From positions 1-49,950 of the forward strand of contig CALUNJ010000005.1 in NCBI GenBank assembly GCA_944321975.1: a DNA stretch of 49,950 nucleotides, written 5' to 3'. This DNA comes from an uncultured Paraprevotella sp. Its GTDB lineage: Bacteria > Bacteroidota > Bacteroidia > Bacteroidales > Bacteroidaceae. The notes below the pieces were generated by a model. The model had not been told where the DNA came from. It made no database searches and was given only the letters and a program-made list of their open reading frames with translations. The position numbers and the translations under genes were made by a program. This document shows positions 1-8,311 of the stretch, one piece after another (the first letter of the stretch is position 1; each line of letters opens with the position of its first letter).

Positions 1-1
1 G

Positions 2-523
2 CTGATTTGCGACGAAATCCAATGCGGCTATGGGCGTTCTGGCAAGTTTTTTGCTCACCAATATTTAGGGGTGAAACCCGACCTGATCACCGTGGCCAAG
101 GGAATCGGCAACGGTTTCCCGATGGGGGCGGTGTTGATCTCGCCCAAGTTCAAGCCTGTCTACGGGCAGCTGGGCACCACGTTCGGCGGCAACCATCTGG
201 CCTGCGCCGCCGCATTGGCCGTGTTGGACATCATGGAAAAGGAAAACCTGGTCGAAAACGCGGCAAAAGTGGGCGACTTCCTGCTCAAAGGCATCCGGGA
301 TTTGCATCTTCCCCACGTGGTCGACGTGCGGGGCAAGGGTTTGATGATCGGCGTGGAACTGGACATCCCCTACAAGGAAATCCGCAGCAAGCTGCTCTTC
401 GACGAACATTGTTTCACCGGATGCAGCGGGACAAACGTGTTGCGGCTGTTGCCCCCACTATGCCTTACAGAAGACGAAGCCGCAGACTTCCTGAAACGAT
501 TGGAGCGCGTAGCCAAAGCATAA
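2..523 (+). CDS. argD: Acylornithine aminotransferase, 3' part
   Basis: C-terminal part of a class III PLP-dependent aminotransferase; the frame is open from base 2, so the start lies outside the window. The piece begins with the class III motif LICDEIQCGYGRSGK, and TVAKGIGNGFPMGAV carries the lysine expected to bind PLP. In arginine synthesis the enzyme moves an amino group from glutamate to the acylglutamate semialdehyde. Because the carbamoyltransferase downstream is the succinylornithine type, the substrate here is probably the N-succinyl form (inference). It is followed by proC after about 95 bp that contain a GC-rich stem. Confidence 0.93.
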   Translation: MICDEIQCGYGRSGKFFAHQYLGVKPDLITVAKGIGNGFPMGAVLISPKFKPVYGQLGTTFGGNHLACAAALAVLDIMEKENLVENAAKVGDFLLKGIRDLHLPHVVDVRGKGLMIGVELDIPYKEIRSKLLFDEHCFTGCSGTNVLRLLPPLCLTEDEAADFLKRLERVAKA

Positions 524-551
524 AAAACAATTAATGAATAATCGAGTGAGA

Positions 552-590
552 CAAGCCGGTCGCAGGCAGATGCCGGTGGCCGGCTTGCTT
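552..590 (+). terminator. Stem-loop between argD and proC
   Basis: A perfect 8-bp stem (CAAGCCGG at 552-559, CCGGCTTG at 580-587) has a 20-nt loop and is followed by CTTCTTT. The T-tract is weak, so it may be a leaky terminator or an attenuator separating argD from the proline genes, rather than a full stop. Confidence 0.45.
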
Positions 591-618
591 CTTTAAAGAA
601 CAGAGGAGGAACAAAACT

Positions 619-1416
619 ATGAAATTTGCCATCATCGGTGCCGGAAACATGGGAGGAGCCTTGGCGCGTGGCTTAGCCAAAGGCACATTGGTCCACACGG
701 CAGACCTCATCGTGTCCGACCCATCAAATGAAAGGACAGAAGCCCTGCGCCGCGAATTTCCCGAAATAAGGATAGCCGCCTGCAACAAGTCGGCGGTGCG
801 CGAGGCAGACGTGGTGCTCTTTGCCGTAAAGCCTTGGTTGCTGGAAGGCGTAATCCAGGAAGTAAAAGAGGAAATGGATTATGACAGACAGGTCGTCATC
901 TCCATTGCCGGCGGCATCGGGACCAAGCAAATCTGCCAGTACCTTGACCGCGGCGATGCCGATTATCCCGCAGTCTACTACCTGATCCCCAACACGGCCG
1001 TCGACGCGATGGCCGGCATGACCTTCATGACATCCGTGTTCTCCACCGCAGAAACGGACGCACAACTCCTGGCCATCTTCAAAGAACTGGGCGACGCCAT
1101 GCTGGTCGAAGAACGGCTGATGAATGCAGGCATGGCGCTCTCATCCTGTGGCATCGCCTATGTGATGCGCTATGTCCGCGCGGCCATGGAAGGGGGCGTG
1201 GAACTCGGTTTCTATCCCAAAGACGCCCAGCGCATCATCATGCAGACCATGAAAGGCGCCGTGGAACTGCTGGAAAAAGGCGGCGCGCATCCCGAAGCCG
1301 AAATCGACAAAGTGACCACCCCCGGCGGGCTGACCATCCGCGGGCTGAACGCGATGGAGGAAGCCGGCTTCACCCAAAGTGTCATCAAAGGGCTGCGGGC
1401 TTCCATGAAACCTTAA
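619..1416 (+). CDS. proC: Pyrroline-5-carboxylate reductase
   Basis: 265 aa, the normal length for ProC. The last step of proline synthesis: NAD(P)H-dependent reduction of pyrroline-5-carboxylate in the cytoplasm. The N-terminus has the Rossmann dinucleotide motif GAGNMGGALARGL (about residues 7-19), and the C-terminal dimerisation domain has the conserved TTPGGLTIRGLNAME. The ATG follows AGAGGAGGAA, an unusually good Shine-Dalgarno-like sequence for this phylum. proB follows after 14 bp, so proC, proB and proA look like one transcription unit that holds the whole proline pathway. Confidence 0.96.
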   Translation: MKFAIIGAGNMGGALARGLAKGTLVHTADLIVSDPSNERTEALRREFPEIRIAACNKSAVREADVVLFAVKPWLLEGVIQEVKEEMDYDRQVVISIAGGIGTKQICQYLDRGDADYPAVYYLIPNTAVDAMAGMTFMTSVFSTAETDAQLLAIFKELGDAMLVEERLMNAGMALSSCGIAYVMRYVRAAMEGGVELGFYPKDAQRIIMQTMKGAVELLEKGGAHPEAEIDKVTTPGGLTIRGLNAMEEAGFTQSVIKGLRASMKP

Positions 1417-1430
1417 AAGGAAGTCTCTTT

Positions 1431-2519
1431 ATGGCGCAAAAATATAAACGCATAGCTGTAAAAATCGGCAGCAACGTATTGACCCGGAAAGACGGCACTT
1501 TGGACATCACCCGCATGTCTTCCCTGGTAGACCAGGTGGCAGACTTGCGGCATGCCGGGGTGGAAGTGATTCTGATTTCATCCGGAGCCGTAGCCAGCGG
1601 ACGCGGAGAGCTGAAAGACATGGCGGTGCGCAAGATGGACAGCGTGGCCCAAAGGCAGCTTTTCTCCGCCGTAGGCCAAGCCAAACTCATCAACCGCTAC
1701 TATGAACTTTTCCGCGAGCACCACCTGCCCGTGGGACAAGTGCTCACCATGAAAGAGAATTTCGGCACCCGCCGCCATTACCTGAACCAACGGAACTGCA
1801 TGATCGTCATGCTCGAAAACGGAGTCATCCCGGTCGTGAACGAAAACGACACGGTCAGCGTGACGGAACTGATGTTCACAGACAATGACGAACTCTCCGG
1901 ACTGATAGCCACGATGATGGACGTACAGGCCTTGGTCATCCTGAGCAACGTGGACGGCATCTACAACGGCATGCCGGGCACACCGGGCGTGGAAGTGATC
2001 CGCGAAGTGGAACCGGACAAAGACCTGCAGGAATACATCTGCACGGAAAAGTCGGGATTCGGGCGCGGCGGCATGATGACCAAATGCGGCGTGGCCCGCA
2101 AAGTGGCAGACGAAGGCATCGAAGTGATCATCGCCAACGGACGGCGCGAAAACGTGCTGACCGACCTCGTGTTGCACCCCGGGAGCGTGGTGCACACGCG
2201 ATTCGCGCCCCGGGCCGGCAGCGTGTCGAGCGTGAAAAAGTGGATCGCCCACAGCACAGGATTCACCAAAGGGAAAATCTACCTGAACGCCAAGGCCGTG
2301 GAGGCCGTTTGCGGAGACAAGGCCGTGAGCATCCTTCCCGTGGGCGTGACCCGCATCGAAGGCGATTTCGAGAAAGACGACTTGGTGAACATCCTGTCGC
2401 CGGAAGGACGGCACATCGGATTGGGGCGCGCGGCCTACGGATGCACCGAGGCGCGCGGCATGATGGGGCAACATGATTGCAAGCCGTTGGTACACTACGA
2501 CTACTTATATTTAGAATAA
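1431..2519 (+). CDS. proB: Glutamate 5-kinase with PUA domain
   Basis: 362 aa. Phosphorylates glutamate to gamma-glutamyl phosphate, the first committed step of proline synthesis. The N-terminal amino-acid-kinase domain begins [12 protein letters not shown] and contains [13 protein letters not shown] and the substrate-binding [20 protein letters not shown] fits the nucleotide-side loop. About the last 80 residues form the PUA domain found in long-form ProB proteins. It lies 14 bp after proC and 16 bp before proA. Proline feedback inhibition is known for the family but was not checked here. Confidence 0.95.
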   Translation: MAQKYKRIAVKIGSNVLTRKDGTLDITRMSSLVDQVADLRHAGVEVILISSGAVASGRGELKDMAVRKMDSVAQRQLFSAVGQAKLINRYYELFREHHLPVGQVLTMKENFGTRRHYLNQRNCMIVMLENGVIPVVNENDTVSVTELMFTDNDELSGLIATMMDVQALVILSNVDGIYNGMPGTPGVEVIREVEPDKDLQEYICTEKSGFGRGGMMTKCGVARKVADEGIEVIIANGRRENVLTDLVLHPGSVVHTRFAPRAGSVSSVKKWIAHSTGFTKGKIYLNAKAVEAVCGDKAVSILPVGVTRIEGDFEKDDLVNILSPEGRHIGLGRAAYGCTEARGMMGQHDCKPLVHYDYLYLE

Positions 2520-2535
2520 AAAGCAGAAAACAGAC

Positions 2536-3786
2536 ATGGAACTGACAACTTTATATGCAGACGCAAAGAAGGCCGGGCGCGAATTGTTGCAGTGGCCTGC
2601 GGAACGAGTAAACGAACTACTGCTGGCCGTGGCCGACGAGATCGGGACGCAATCGGAATACATCCTGGCTGAAAACGCCCGCGACCTGGCACGCATGTCG
2701 CCCGACAATCCTTTGCATGACCGGCTGAAACTCACGCCGGAACGGCTGCAGGGCATTGCAGCCGACACACGGCACGTGGCAGCCCTGCCTTCGCCGTTGG
2801 GACGGGTACTGAAACACACCGTACTGCCCAACGGACTCGACCTGACCCGGGTGAGTGTCCCCTTCGGGGTCATCGGGGTCATCTACGAGGCACGCCCCAA
2901 CGTGACGTTCGACGTATTCTCACTTTGCCTGAAAGCCGGAAGCGCTTGCGTCCTGAAAGGGGGAAGCGACGCCGACTTTTCCAACCGCGCCATCGCAAAA
3001 GTCATCCACGGCGTATTGAAACGTTTCGGGATGCATCCGGCCACCCTGACGCTGCTGCCTGCCGACCGGGCGGCCACAGCCTCCCTGCTGCAAGCCCGCG
3101 GCTACGTGGACTTGCTCATCCCGCGCGGCGGGCGTGCGCTGATCGATTATGTGCGTGAGCATGCACGCATACCCATCATCGAAACGGGCGCCGGAGTGTG
3201 CCACGCCTATTTCGATGCGGCCGGCGACCTGCAGAAAGGAACAGCCATCGTGAACAACGCCAAGACGCGCCGTGTCAGCGTGTGCAACACCTTGGACAGC
3301 CTGCTGGTGCATGCCGGCCGGCTGCCCGACCTCCCGGCCTTGTGTGCGCCGTTGGCCGAGAGCCATGTGCGCCTGTATGCCGACGCACCGGCATTGGCAG
3401 CCTTGCGCGGACAATATCCCGGCGAATGGCTGGAAGAAGCCACGGAAGACACCTACGGCACTGAATTCATGGATTACAAAATGGCCGTGAAGACCGTGGC
3501 CTCGCTCGACGAGGCTTTGGGCCACATCGCCCGCTTCGGCTCCGGGCACAGCGAAAGCATCATCACCGAGGACGAAGCGGCCGCCGCAAGGTTCCAGCAA
3601 GAGGTCGATGCCGCCTGCGTGTATGTCAATGCGCCCACCTCTTTCACCGACGGGGCACAATTCGGGCTGGGGGCGGAAATCGGCATCAGCACGCAAAAGC
3701 TCCACGCCCGCGGCCCCATGGCCCTGGAAGAAATGACCACCTACAAATGGCTCATCAAGGGCAACGGGCAAGTGCGCCCGAAATGA
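2536..3786 (+). CDS. proA: Gamma-glutamyl phosphate reductase
   Basis: 416 aa, full length. NADPH-dependent reduction of gamma-glutamyl phosphate to the semialdehyde, which cyclises to the ProC substrate. It is an aldehyde-dehydrogenase-fold protein. [12 protein letters not shown] (about 116-127) and [11 protein letters not shown] are family signatures, and the catalytic cysteine is expected at about residue 250 in [13 protein letters not shown]. It sits directly after proB (16 bp) and 39 bp before the carbamoyltransferase, tying proline and arginine synthesis, both of which start from glutamate. Confidence 0.96.
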   Translation: MELTTLYADAKKAGRELLQWPAERVNELLLAVADEIGTQSEYILAENARDLARMSPDNPLHDRLKLTPERLQGIAADTRHVAALPSPLGRVLKHTVLPNGLDLTRVSVPFGVIGVIYEARPNVTFDVFSLCLKAGSACVLKGGSDADFSNRAIAKVIHGVLKRFGMHPATLTLLPADRAATASLLQARGYVDLLIPRGGRALIDYVREHARIPIIETGAGVCHAYFDAAGDLQKGTAIVNNAKTRRVSVCNTLDSLLVHAGRLPDLPALCAPLAESHVRLYADAPALAALRGQYPGEWLEEATEDTYGTEFMDYKMAVKTVASLDEALGHIARFGSGHSESIITEDEAAAARFQQEVDAACVYVNAPTSFTDGAQFGLGAEIGISTQKLHARGPMALEEMTTYKWLIKGNGQVRPK

Positions 3787-3825
3787 GCATCAGCCTGTTT
3801 TTGCACCATAAATGATTATAGAGTT

Positions 3826-4788
3826 ATGAGAGTATTTCAGAATGTAGAAGACTTGGGAAATCTGAAACTGGCCTTGGAAGAAGCGGCCGCCATCAAGAAA
3901 GACCGCTTCCAGTTTCAGCATCTGGGACGCCACAAGACGGCCCTGCTTATTTTTTTCAACAACAGCCTGCGCACGCGCTTGAGCACCCAAAAGGCAGCCA
4001 TGAACCTGGGCATGAACGTCATTGTGCTCGACGTGAACCAAGGTGCATGGAAACTGGAAACGGAACGCGGCGTCATCATGGACGGCGACAAAAGCGAACA
4101 CTTGCTCGAAGCCATTCCGGTGATGGGCTGCTACTGCGACTTGATCGGCGTGCGTTCCTTTGCCACGTTCGAAAACCGCGAAAACGACTACGAGGAGAAA
4201 ATCCTGAACCAGTTCATCAAATATTCCGGCCGGCCTGTGTTCTTCATGGAAAGCGCCACGGTGCACCCCTTGCAGGCCTTTGCCGACCTGATCACCATCG
4301 AAGAGTACAAACGGACAGCGCGTCCGAAAGTCGTGCTTTCCTGGGCTCCCCACCCCAAGGCACTGCCACAAGCCGTGCCAAACAGCTTCGCCCAATGGAT
4401 GAATGCAGCCGACGTGGACTTCGTCGTGACCCATCCAGAAGGCTACGAGCTTGACCCGAAATTCGTGGGCGGCGCCCGGGTGGAGTATGACCAGATGAAA
4501 GCCTTCGAGGGAGCCGACTTCATCTATGCCAAGAATTGGAGCTGCCCTGGCGTGACCCGTCCGGAAGACTACGGGAAAGTGCTGAGCAAAGACATGGGCT
4601 GGACGGTAGACGCAGCCCACATGGCCGTGACGAACAACGCCTATTTCATGCATTGCCTGCCCGTGCGCCGCAACATGATCGTGACAGACGACGTGATCGA
4701 AAGCCCGCAGTCGCTGGTGATTCCCGAAGCTGCCAACCGGGAGATTTCAGCGACCGTCGTGCTGAAGCGCATGTTGGAATCGTTATAA
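3826..4788 (+). CDS. argF': N-succinylornithine carbamoyltransferase
   Basis: 320 aa. Transfers a carbamoyl group to N-succinyl-L-ornithine, the Bacteroides variant of the arginine pathway. The protein agrees closely along its length with what I recall of the Bacteroides fragilis enzyme (recall, not an alignment): carbamoyl-phosphate loop FFNNSLRTRLST, then VLDVNQGAWKLE, AIPVMGCYCD, the SATVHPLQAFADL block, and HCLPVRRNMIVTDD near the C-terminus. The ATG at 3826 gives MRVFQNVEDLGNL, matching the family's start. It is the last gene of the leftmost operon and is followed by a hairpin and a dispersed repeat. The succinyl rather than acetyl specificity is inferred from this resemblance. Confidence 0.93.
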   Translation: MRVFQNVEDLGNLKLALEEAAAIKKDRFQFQHLGRHKTALLIFFNNSLRTRLSTQKAAMNLGMNVIVLDVNQGAWKLETERGVIMDGDKSEHLLEAIPVMGCYCDLIGVRSFATFENRENDYEEKILNQFIKYSGRPVFFMESATVHPLQAFADLITIEEYKRTARPKVVLSWAPHPKALPQAVPNSFAQWMNAADVDFVVTHPEGYELDPKFVGGARVEYDQMKAFEGADFIYAKNWSCPGVTRPEDYGKVLSKDMGWTVDAAHMAVTNNAYFMHCLPVRRNMIVTDDVIESPQSLVIPEAANREISATVVLKRMLESL

Positions 4789-4817
4789 GACGCGCGGCGT
4801 GCCGGCCAACCAAAAAT

Positions 4818-4878
4818 CAGGGGTCCCTGCGCATTTGAAATATGCGCGAGGACACCCCTGAAACTTTTTCTTTCCCTT
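4818..4878 (+). terminator. Probable terminator after argF'
   Basis: A two-part hairpin has an outer stem CAGGGGT (4818-4824) with ACCCCTG (4854-4860) and an inner stem GCGCAT (4829-4834) with ATGCGC (4842-4847). It is followed by AAACTTTTTCTTTCCCTTTT. It sits 30 bp after the argF' stop codon. Confidence 0.6.
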
Positions 4879-4894
4879 TTCCTTTCCCGGTATT

Positions 4895-5320
4895 TTCCGG
4901 AGCGGTAGGAAACATAGCGGGAAGCGTTTCCCGCATTCACCACCAAGGGGAATGCCCCGTTTCACTTTTTTCACACGACAGGCCGTCGTGACCACCGTGC
5001 CGGATTTCTCCGGCATGGGAAGGCAATAGCCCTCATCGGGCTCCCATGCGAACCCGCCCTCTTCCCGTCCTTTTCCCTTCCGTAGGCTCCATTCCCAAGT
5101 CTATATCGTCCTATTTTAAGGAAAATCCTTATTTTGTTAATAATCAACAAAATAAATACATCTTGAAGCACTCGGGTTTTTCTCAGGCGATTCACTTTTT
5201 TTTCTCAAGCAAAAAAAATGTGAATCGCTTGGAGGAAATTTGCATTCCTCTTGAGAACGATTTTGTCCTATTCCGCCAAGCATCTTTTCCTTCACGAGGC
5301 AGTGGAAACGTCTTCCGCTT
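4895..5320 (+). repeat. Dispersed intergenic repeat, copy A
   Basis: First full-size copy of a repeat family that recurs at 22023-22512 and, in the opposite orientation, at 49640-49950. Left to right it holds: a hairpin GCGGGAA/TTCCCGC (4917-4934); a GC-rich block; the block TTCCCTTCCGTAGGCTCCAT; a hairpin ATTTTGTT-AATAATC-AACAAAAT (5131-5153); a long palindrome (about 5177-5233) built from CTCAAGCGATTCACA plus a T-run and its reverse complement; and a 3' block CTCTTGAGAACGATTTTGTCC. Its limits come from eye alignment with copy B. It lies between the convergent ends of argF' and waaA. The rest of the gap (5321-5478) shows nothing I can assign. No coding function is proposed. Confidence 0.8.
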
Positions 5321-5478
5321 CGGCACTGCAAACTTTTAGCTCCCGACACCAAAGATCTACTGGCCCTACCCCCCGCAGACTGCACAAAAAGGAGGGAACT
5401 GCCCCGTGCCCATGGAAATCCGGCCGGCACAGAAGGAAAAAGACGGAAAAGAGCAGCAATGGGGGGATGTGCAGCATT

Positions 5479-6696
5479 TCAAAATGCCACGCTGCGGAAA
5501 ATCAAATCAGTGGCACCCGCGTTTTTCGCGATATACTGGCCCGCGATGCGCCCCCGCTCCCGAAGGAAAGCCTCGTCCGACAGCAAACGGTCCATCACCT
5601 GCCCATAGGCATCGGCATCCGCCACCTCCAGACATCCTCCTTCGCGCAACAGATCCTGCGCCTCGCGGAATTTCTCATTGTTAGGGCCAATGAGCACCGG
5701 GACACCATACACGGCAGCCTCTGGCACGTTGTGGATGCCCACGCCGAAACCGCCTCCCACATAGGCCACCTCGCCATAACGGTAAACCGACGACAGCAAA
5801 CCATAGCAGTCTATGATCAGGCAGTCGGCATCCGCCACGCGCTCCGGCGTGGCCTGCGTGTAACGCACGAACGGGCGCGACAACCGGCCTTCAATCTCCC
5901 GCAAATGTTCCTCGCTCACCACATGCGGGGCCAAGACCAGCTTCAGCCCCGGACGGGCGTTGAAATAAGACAGAAGCAGGTCTTCGTCGGGCGGCCACGT
6001 GCTCCCGGCCACCTGCACCACAGACTGTCCCTTGAAAGCCTGCACCAAGGGCAGGACTTTCGCCTGGCGGCAAACATCAAGCACACGGTCGAAGCGGGTG
6101 TCGCCCGCCACGGTCACATTCGTAATCCCCTTGCGGGCCAACAACTCGCGGGAGTCTTCGTTTTGCACGAAAAAATGGGTCACACAATGCAACACGTCGC
6201 TATAGCAACGCCCATACCACCGGAAGAAAACCTGCCCCTCGCGGAATATGCTGCTCACGCTATACACCGGAATGCCCCGGCGGCGGCAGGCATGCAAATA
6301 GTTGTTCCAAAACTCATACTTAATGAAAAAAGCCATGCAAGGATGCGCCAGACGCAAAAAGCTACGCACGTTGCCCGGCGTGTCGAACGGGAGATAACAC
6401 ACCACGTCCGCCCCCTCGTAGTGCTTGCGCACCTCATAGCCAGAGGGAGAAAAGAAAGTAAGCAAGATCTTATATTCCGGATGCTCACGCCGCAAGCGTT
6501 CCATGAGCGGACGCCCTTGCTCAAACTCACCCAACGACGCGGCATGGAACCACACATACCGCTCCCCCCGCCTGATGTCTTTGCGGAGCGTGCGGAAGGT
6601 GTTCCATTGCCCTTTCACCATCAGGCGCGCCTTGGAGTGGAAAAGCGAAGCCAGAATGACTGCGAAGGCATATAAATAAAGCACACAAGAATACAT
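5479..6696 (-). CDS. waaA: 3-deoxy-D-manno-octulosonic acid transferase
   Basis: 405 aa. Transfers Kdo from CMP-Kdo to lipid A precursors at the inner face of the inner membrane. The first 20 or so residues (YLYAFAVILASLF) form the usual N-terminal membrane anchor. HAASLGEFEQGRPL holds the family's catalytic glutamate (about E57). The C-terminal half is GT-B: VGGGFGVGIHNVPEAA is the conserved nucleotide-sugar-binding segment. The ATG overlaps the gltX stop codon by one base (TGATG, 6694-6698), so the two genes are probably translationally coupled. Confidence 0.95.
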   Translation of the reverse strand: MYSCVLYLYAFAVILASLFHSKARLMVKGQWNTFRTLRKDIRRGERYVWFHAASLGEFEQGRPLMERLRREHPEYKILLTFFSPSGYEVRKHYEGADVVCYLPFDTPGNVRSFLRLAHPCMAFFIKYEFWNNYLHACRRRGIPVYSVSSIFREGQVFFRWYGRCYSDVLHCVTHFFVQNEDSRELLARKGITNVTVAGDTRFDRVLDVCRQAKVLPLVQAFKGQSVVQVAGSTWPPDEDLLLSYFNARPGLKLVLAPHVVSEEHLREIEGRLSRPFVRYTQATPERVADADCLIIDCYGLLSSVYRYGEVAYVGGGFGVGIHNVPEAAVYGVPVLIGPNNEKFREAQDLLREGGCLEVADADAYGQVMDRLLSDEAFLRERGRIAGQYIAKNAGATDLIFRSVAF

Positions 6697-8213
6697 CAGC
6701 CCAAGATTTCCACCGCCTTACGCATCCGTCGCAATGTTTCTTCCTTCCCCAAGAAAGCAGCCAGTTCATACATGTCCGGCCCCTTCCCGGTGCCCACCAA
6801 GGCCACACGCCAAGGATTCCACGGCTTTTTGCCCTGCGTCTCTGCCCAATGGTCCACTGCGCTTTTCAGTGCCTCCACCGAGAAGTCGTCCAAGCTTTCC
6901 AACAAGGCGGCCAGTTCCGTCAGGTCTGCCGCAGTGGACTCCGTCCAATTCTTGCGGACGAACTTGTCTTCACGGCTATACGTCTCCGGGGCGATGAAAA
7001 AGAAATCGCACAACGGCCACAGTTCCTTAATGAAATTGATTTTCTTCATCTTCATCATCCCCACCACGGCTTCCACCCGCTCCATCGGGGCTTCTATGCC
7101 ATTCTCACGCAACACTTTGTCAAACACAGGAGCCAGCTCGCCATTGTCTGTCATTTGGATGTATTCCCGGTTGAACCACAGTCCTTTCACATAATCAAAC
7201 TTGGCACCTGCCTTGCTGCACTTGGCAATGTCAAAAAGCCTCACCATCTCGTCCAGCGACATGATTTCCTGGTCGGTTCCCGGGTTCCAGCCCAGCAAAG
7301 CCAGGAAGTTGAGCACGGCTGCGGGCAAATAACCGCTCTCACGGTAGCCCGAAGAAACCTCACCCGTCTTGGGATCATGCCACTCGAGCGGAAAGACCGG
7401 GAAGCCCAGCCGGTCGCCGTCGCGCTTGCTCAGCTTGCCTTTCCCGTCCGGCTTGAGCAACAAAGGGAGGTGGGCAAAACGGGGCATCGTGTCTTCCCAA
7501 CCGAAAGCACGGTAGAGCAACACGTGGAGCGGGGCGGAAGGCAACCACTCCTCGCCGCGGATCACGTGGGTGACCTCCATCAAATGATCGTCTACGATGT
7601 TGGCCAAATGATAAGTCGGCAATTCGTCTGAACTTTTATAAAGCACCTTGTCGTCCAGGATGGAGGAATTGATGACGACATCCCCCCGTATCAGGTCGTG
7701 TACATGCACGTCCTCGCCCGGTTCCACCTTGAAACGCACCACATACTGCGCGCCCTCCTCCCGCAGTTTTTCCACCTCGTCAGCCGGCAGCGACAGCGAA
7801 TTGCGCATCATGCCCCGCGTAGAGGCATCGTATTGGAAGTTGGGGATTTCCTTGCGCTTGGCCTCCAACTCCTCAGGCGTGTCGAAAGCAAGGTAGGCTT
7901 TCCCGCTATCCAGCAAACGGCCTACATATTCCTTGTAAATCGCCCTGCGTTCCGATTGGCGGTAGGGGCCATGGGAACCGCCAAAGCCCACCCCTTCATC
8001 AAAGGGAATGCCCAGCCAACGGAAGGATTCCAAGATATACTCCTCAGCCCCGGGCACGAAACGGTTCGAATCGGTGTCTTCAATACGGAAAATGAACTCG
8101 CCGCCATGCTGGCGTGCAAACAAGTAGTTATATAACGCCGTGCGCACGCCGCCGATATGCAACGGCCCCGTAGGACTCGGGGCGAAACGCACCCTGACTT
8201 TTCTCTCTGACAT
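6696..8213 (-). CDS. gltX: Glutamate--tRNA ligase
   Basis: 505 aa class Ib aminoacyl-tRNA synthetase that charges tRNA-Glu. The N-terminus [16 protein letters not shown] carries the HIGH-equivalent motif (about 19-22) and GKLSKRDGD carries the KMSKR-equivalent lysines (about 260-264). The C-terminal anticodon-binding region is complete. It is divergent from the 7TM-HD gene at 8312. A -7-like TATTTTTG reads on the minus strand at 8236-8243. The gene is followed directly by waaA. Confidence 0.97.
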   Translation of the reverse strand: MSERKVRVRFAPSPTGPLHIGGVRTALYNYLFARQHGGEFIFRIEDTDSNRFVPGAEEYILESFRWLGIPFDEGVGFGGSHGPYRQSERRAIYKEYVGRLLDSGKAYLAFDTPEELEAKRKEIPNFQYDASTRGMMRNSLSLPADEVEKLREEGAQYVVRFKVEPGEDVHVHDLIRGDVVINSSILDDKVLYKSSDELPTYHLANIVDDHLMEVTHVIRGEEWLPSAPLHVLLYRAFGWEDTMPRFAHLPLLLKPDGKGKLSKRDGDRLGFPVFPLEWHDPKTGEVSSGYRESGYLPAAVLNFLALLGWNPGTDQEIMSLDEMVRLFDIAKCSKAGAKFDYVKGLWFNREYIQMTDNGELAPVFDKVLRENGIEAPMERVEAVVGMMKMKKINFIKELWPLCDFFFIAPETYSREDKFVRKNWTESTAADLTELAALLESLDDFSVEALKSAVDHWAETQGKKPWNPWRVALVGTGKGPDMYELAAFLGKEETLRRMRKAVEILG

Positions 8214-8235
8214 AGCCTAATTTGTGAATTTTGCG

Positions 8236-8243
8236 CAAAAATA
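8236..8243 (-). promoter_or_regulatory. Candidate -7 element for gltX
   Basis: TATTTTTG on the minus strand fits the Bacteroidota -7 consensus TAnnTTTG, about 23 bp upstream of the gltX ATG. No good -33 TTG was seen at the usual distance, so the call rests on the -7 box alone. Confidence 0.45.
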
Positions 8244-8311
8244 CTACTTTTTATCTAAATGCCCCGTATTTTTTTCGTATTTTCGCCTTGCATAAAAAAA
8301 GAAAGACAGAG

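Noticed and set aside
4895-5320. Insertion sequence at the dispersed repeat
   Set aside because: No transposase frame, no clear terminal inverted repeats and no target duplication could be seen. A non-autonomous element is not excluded.
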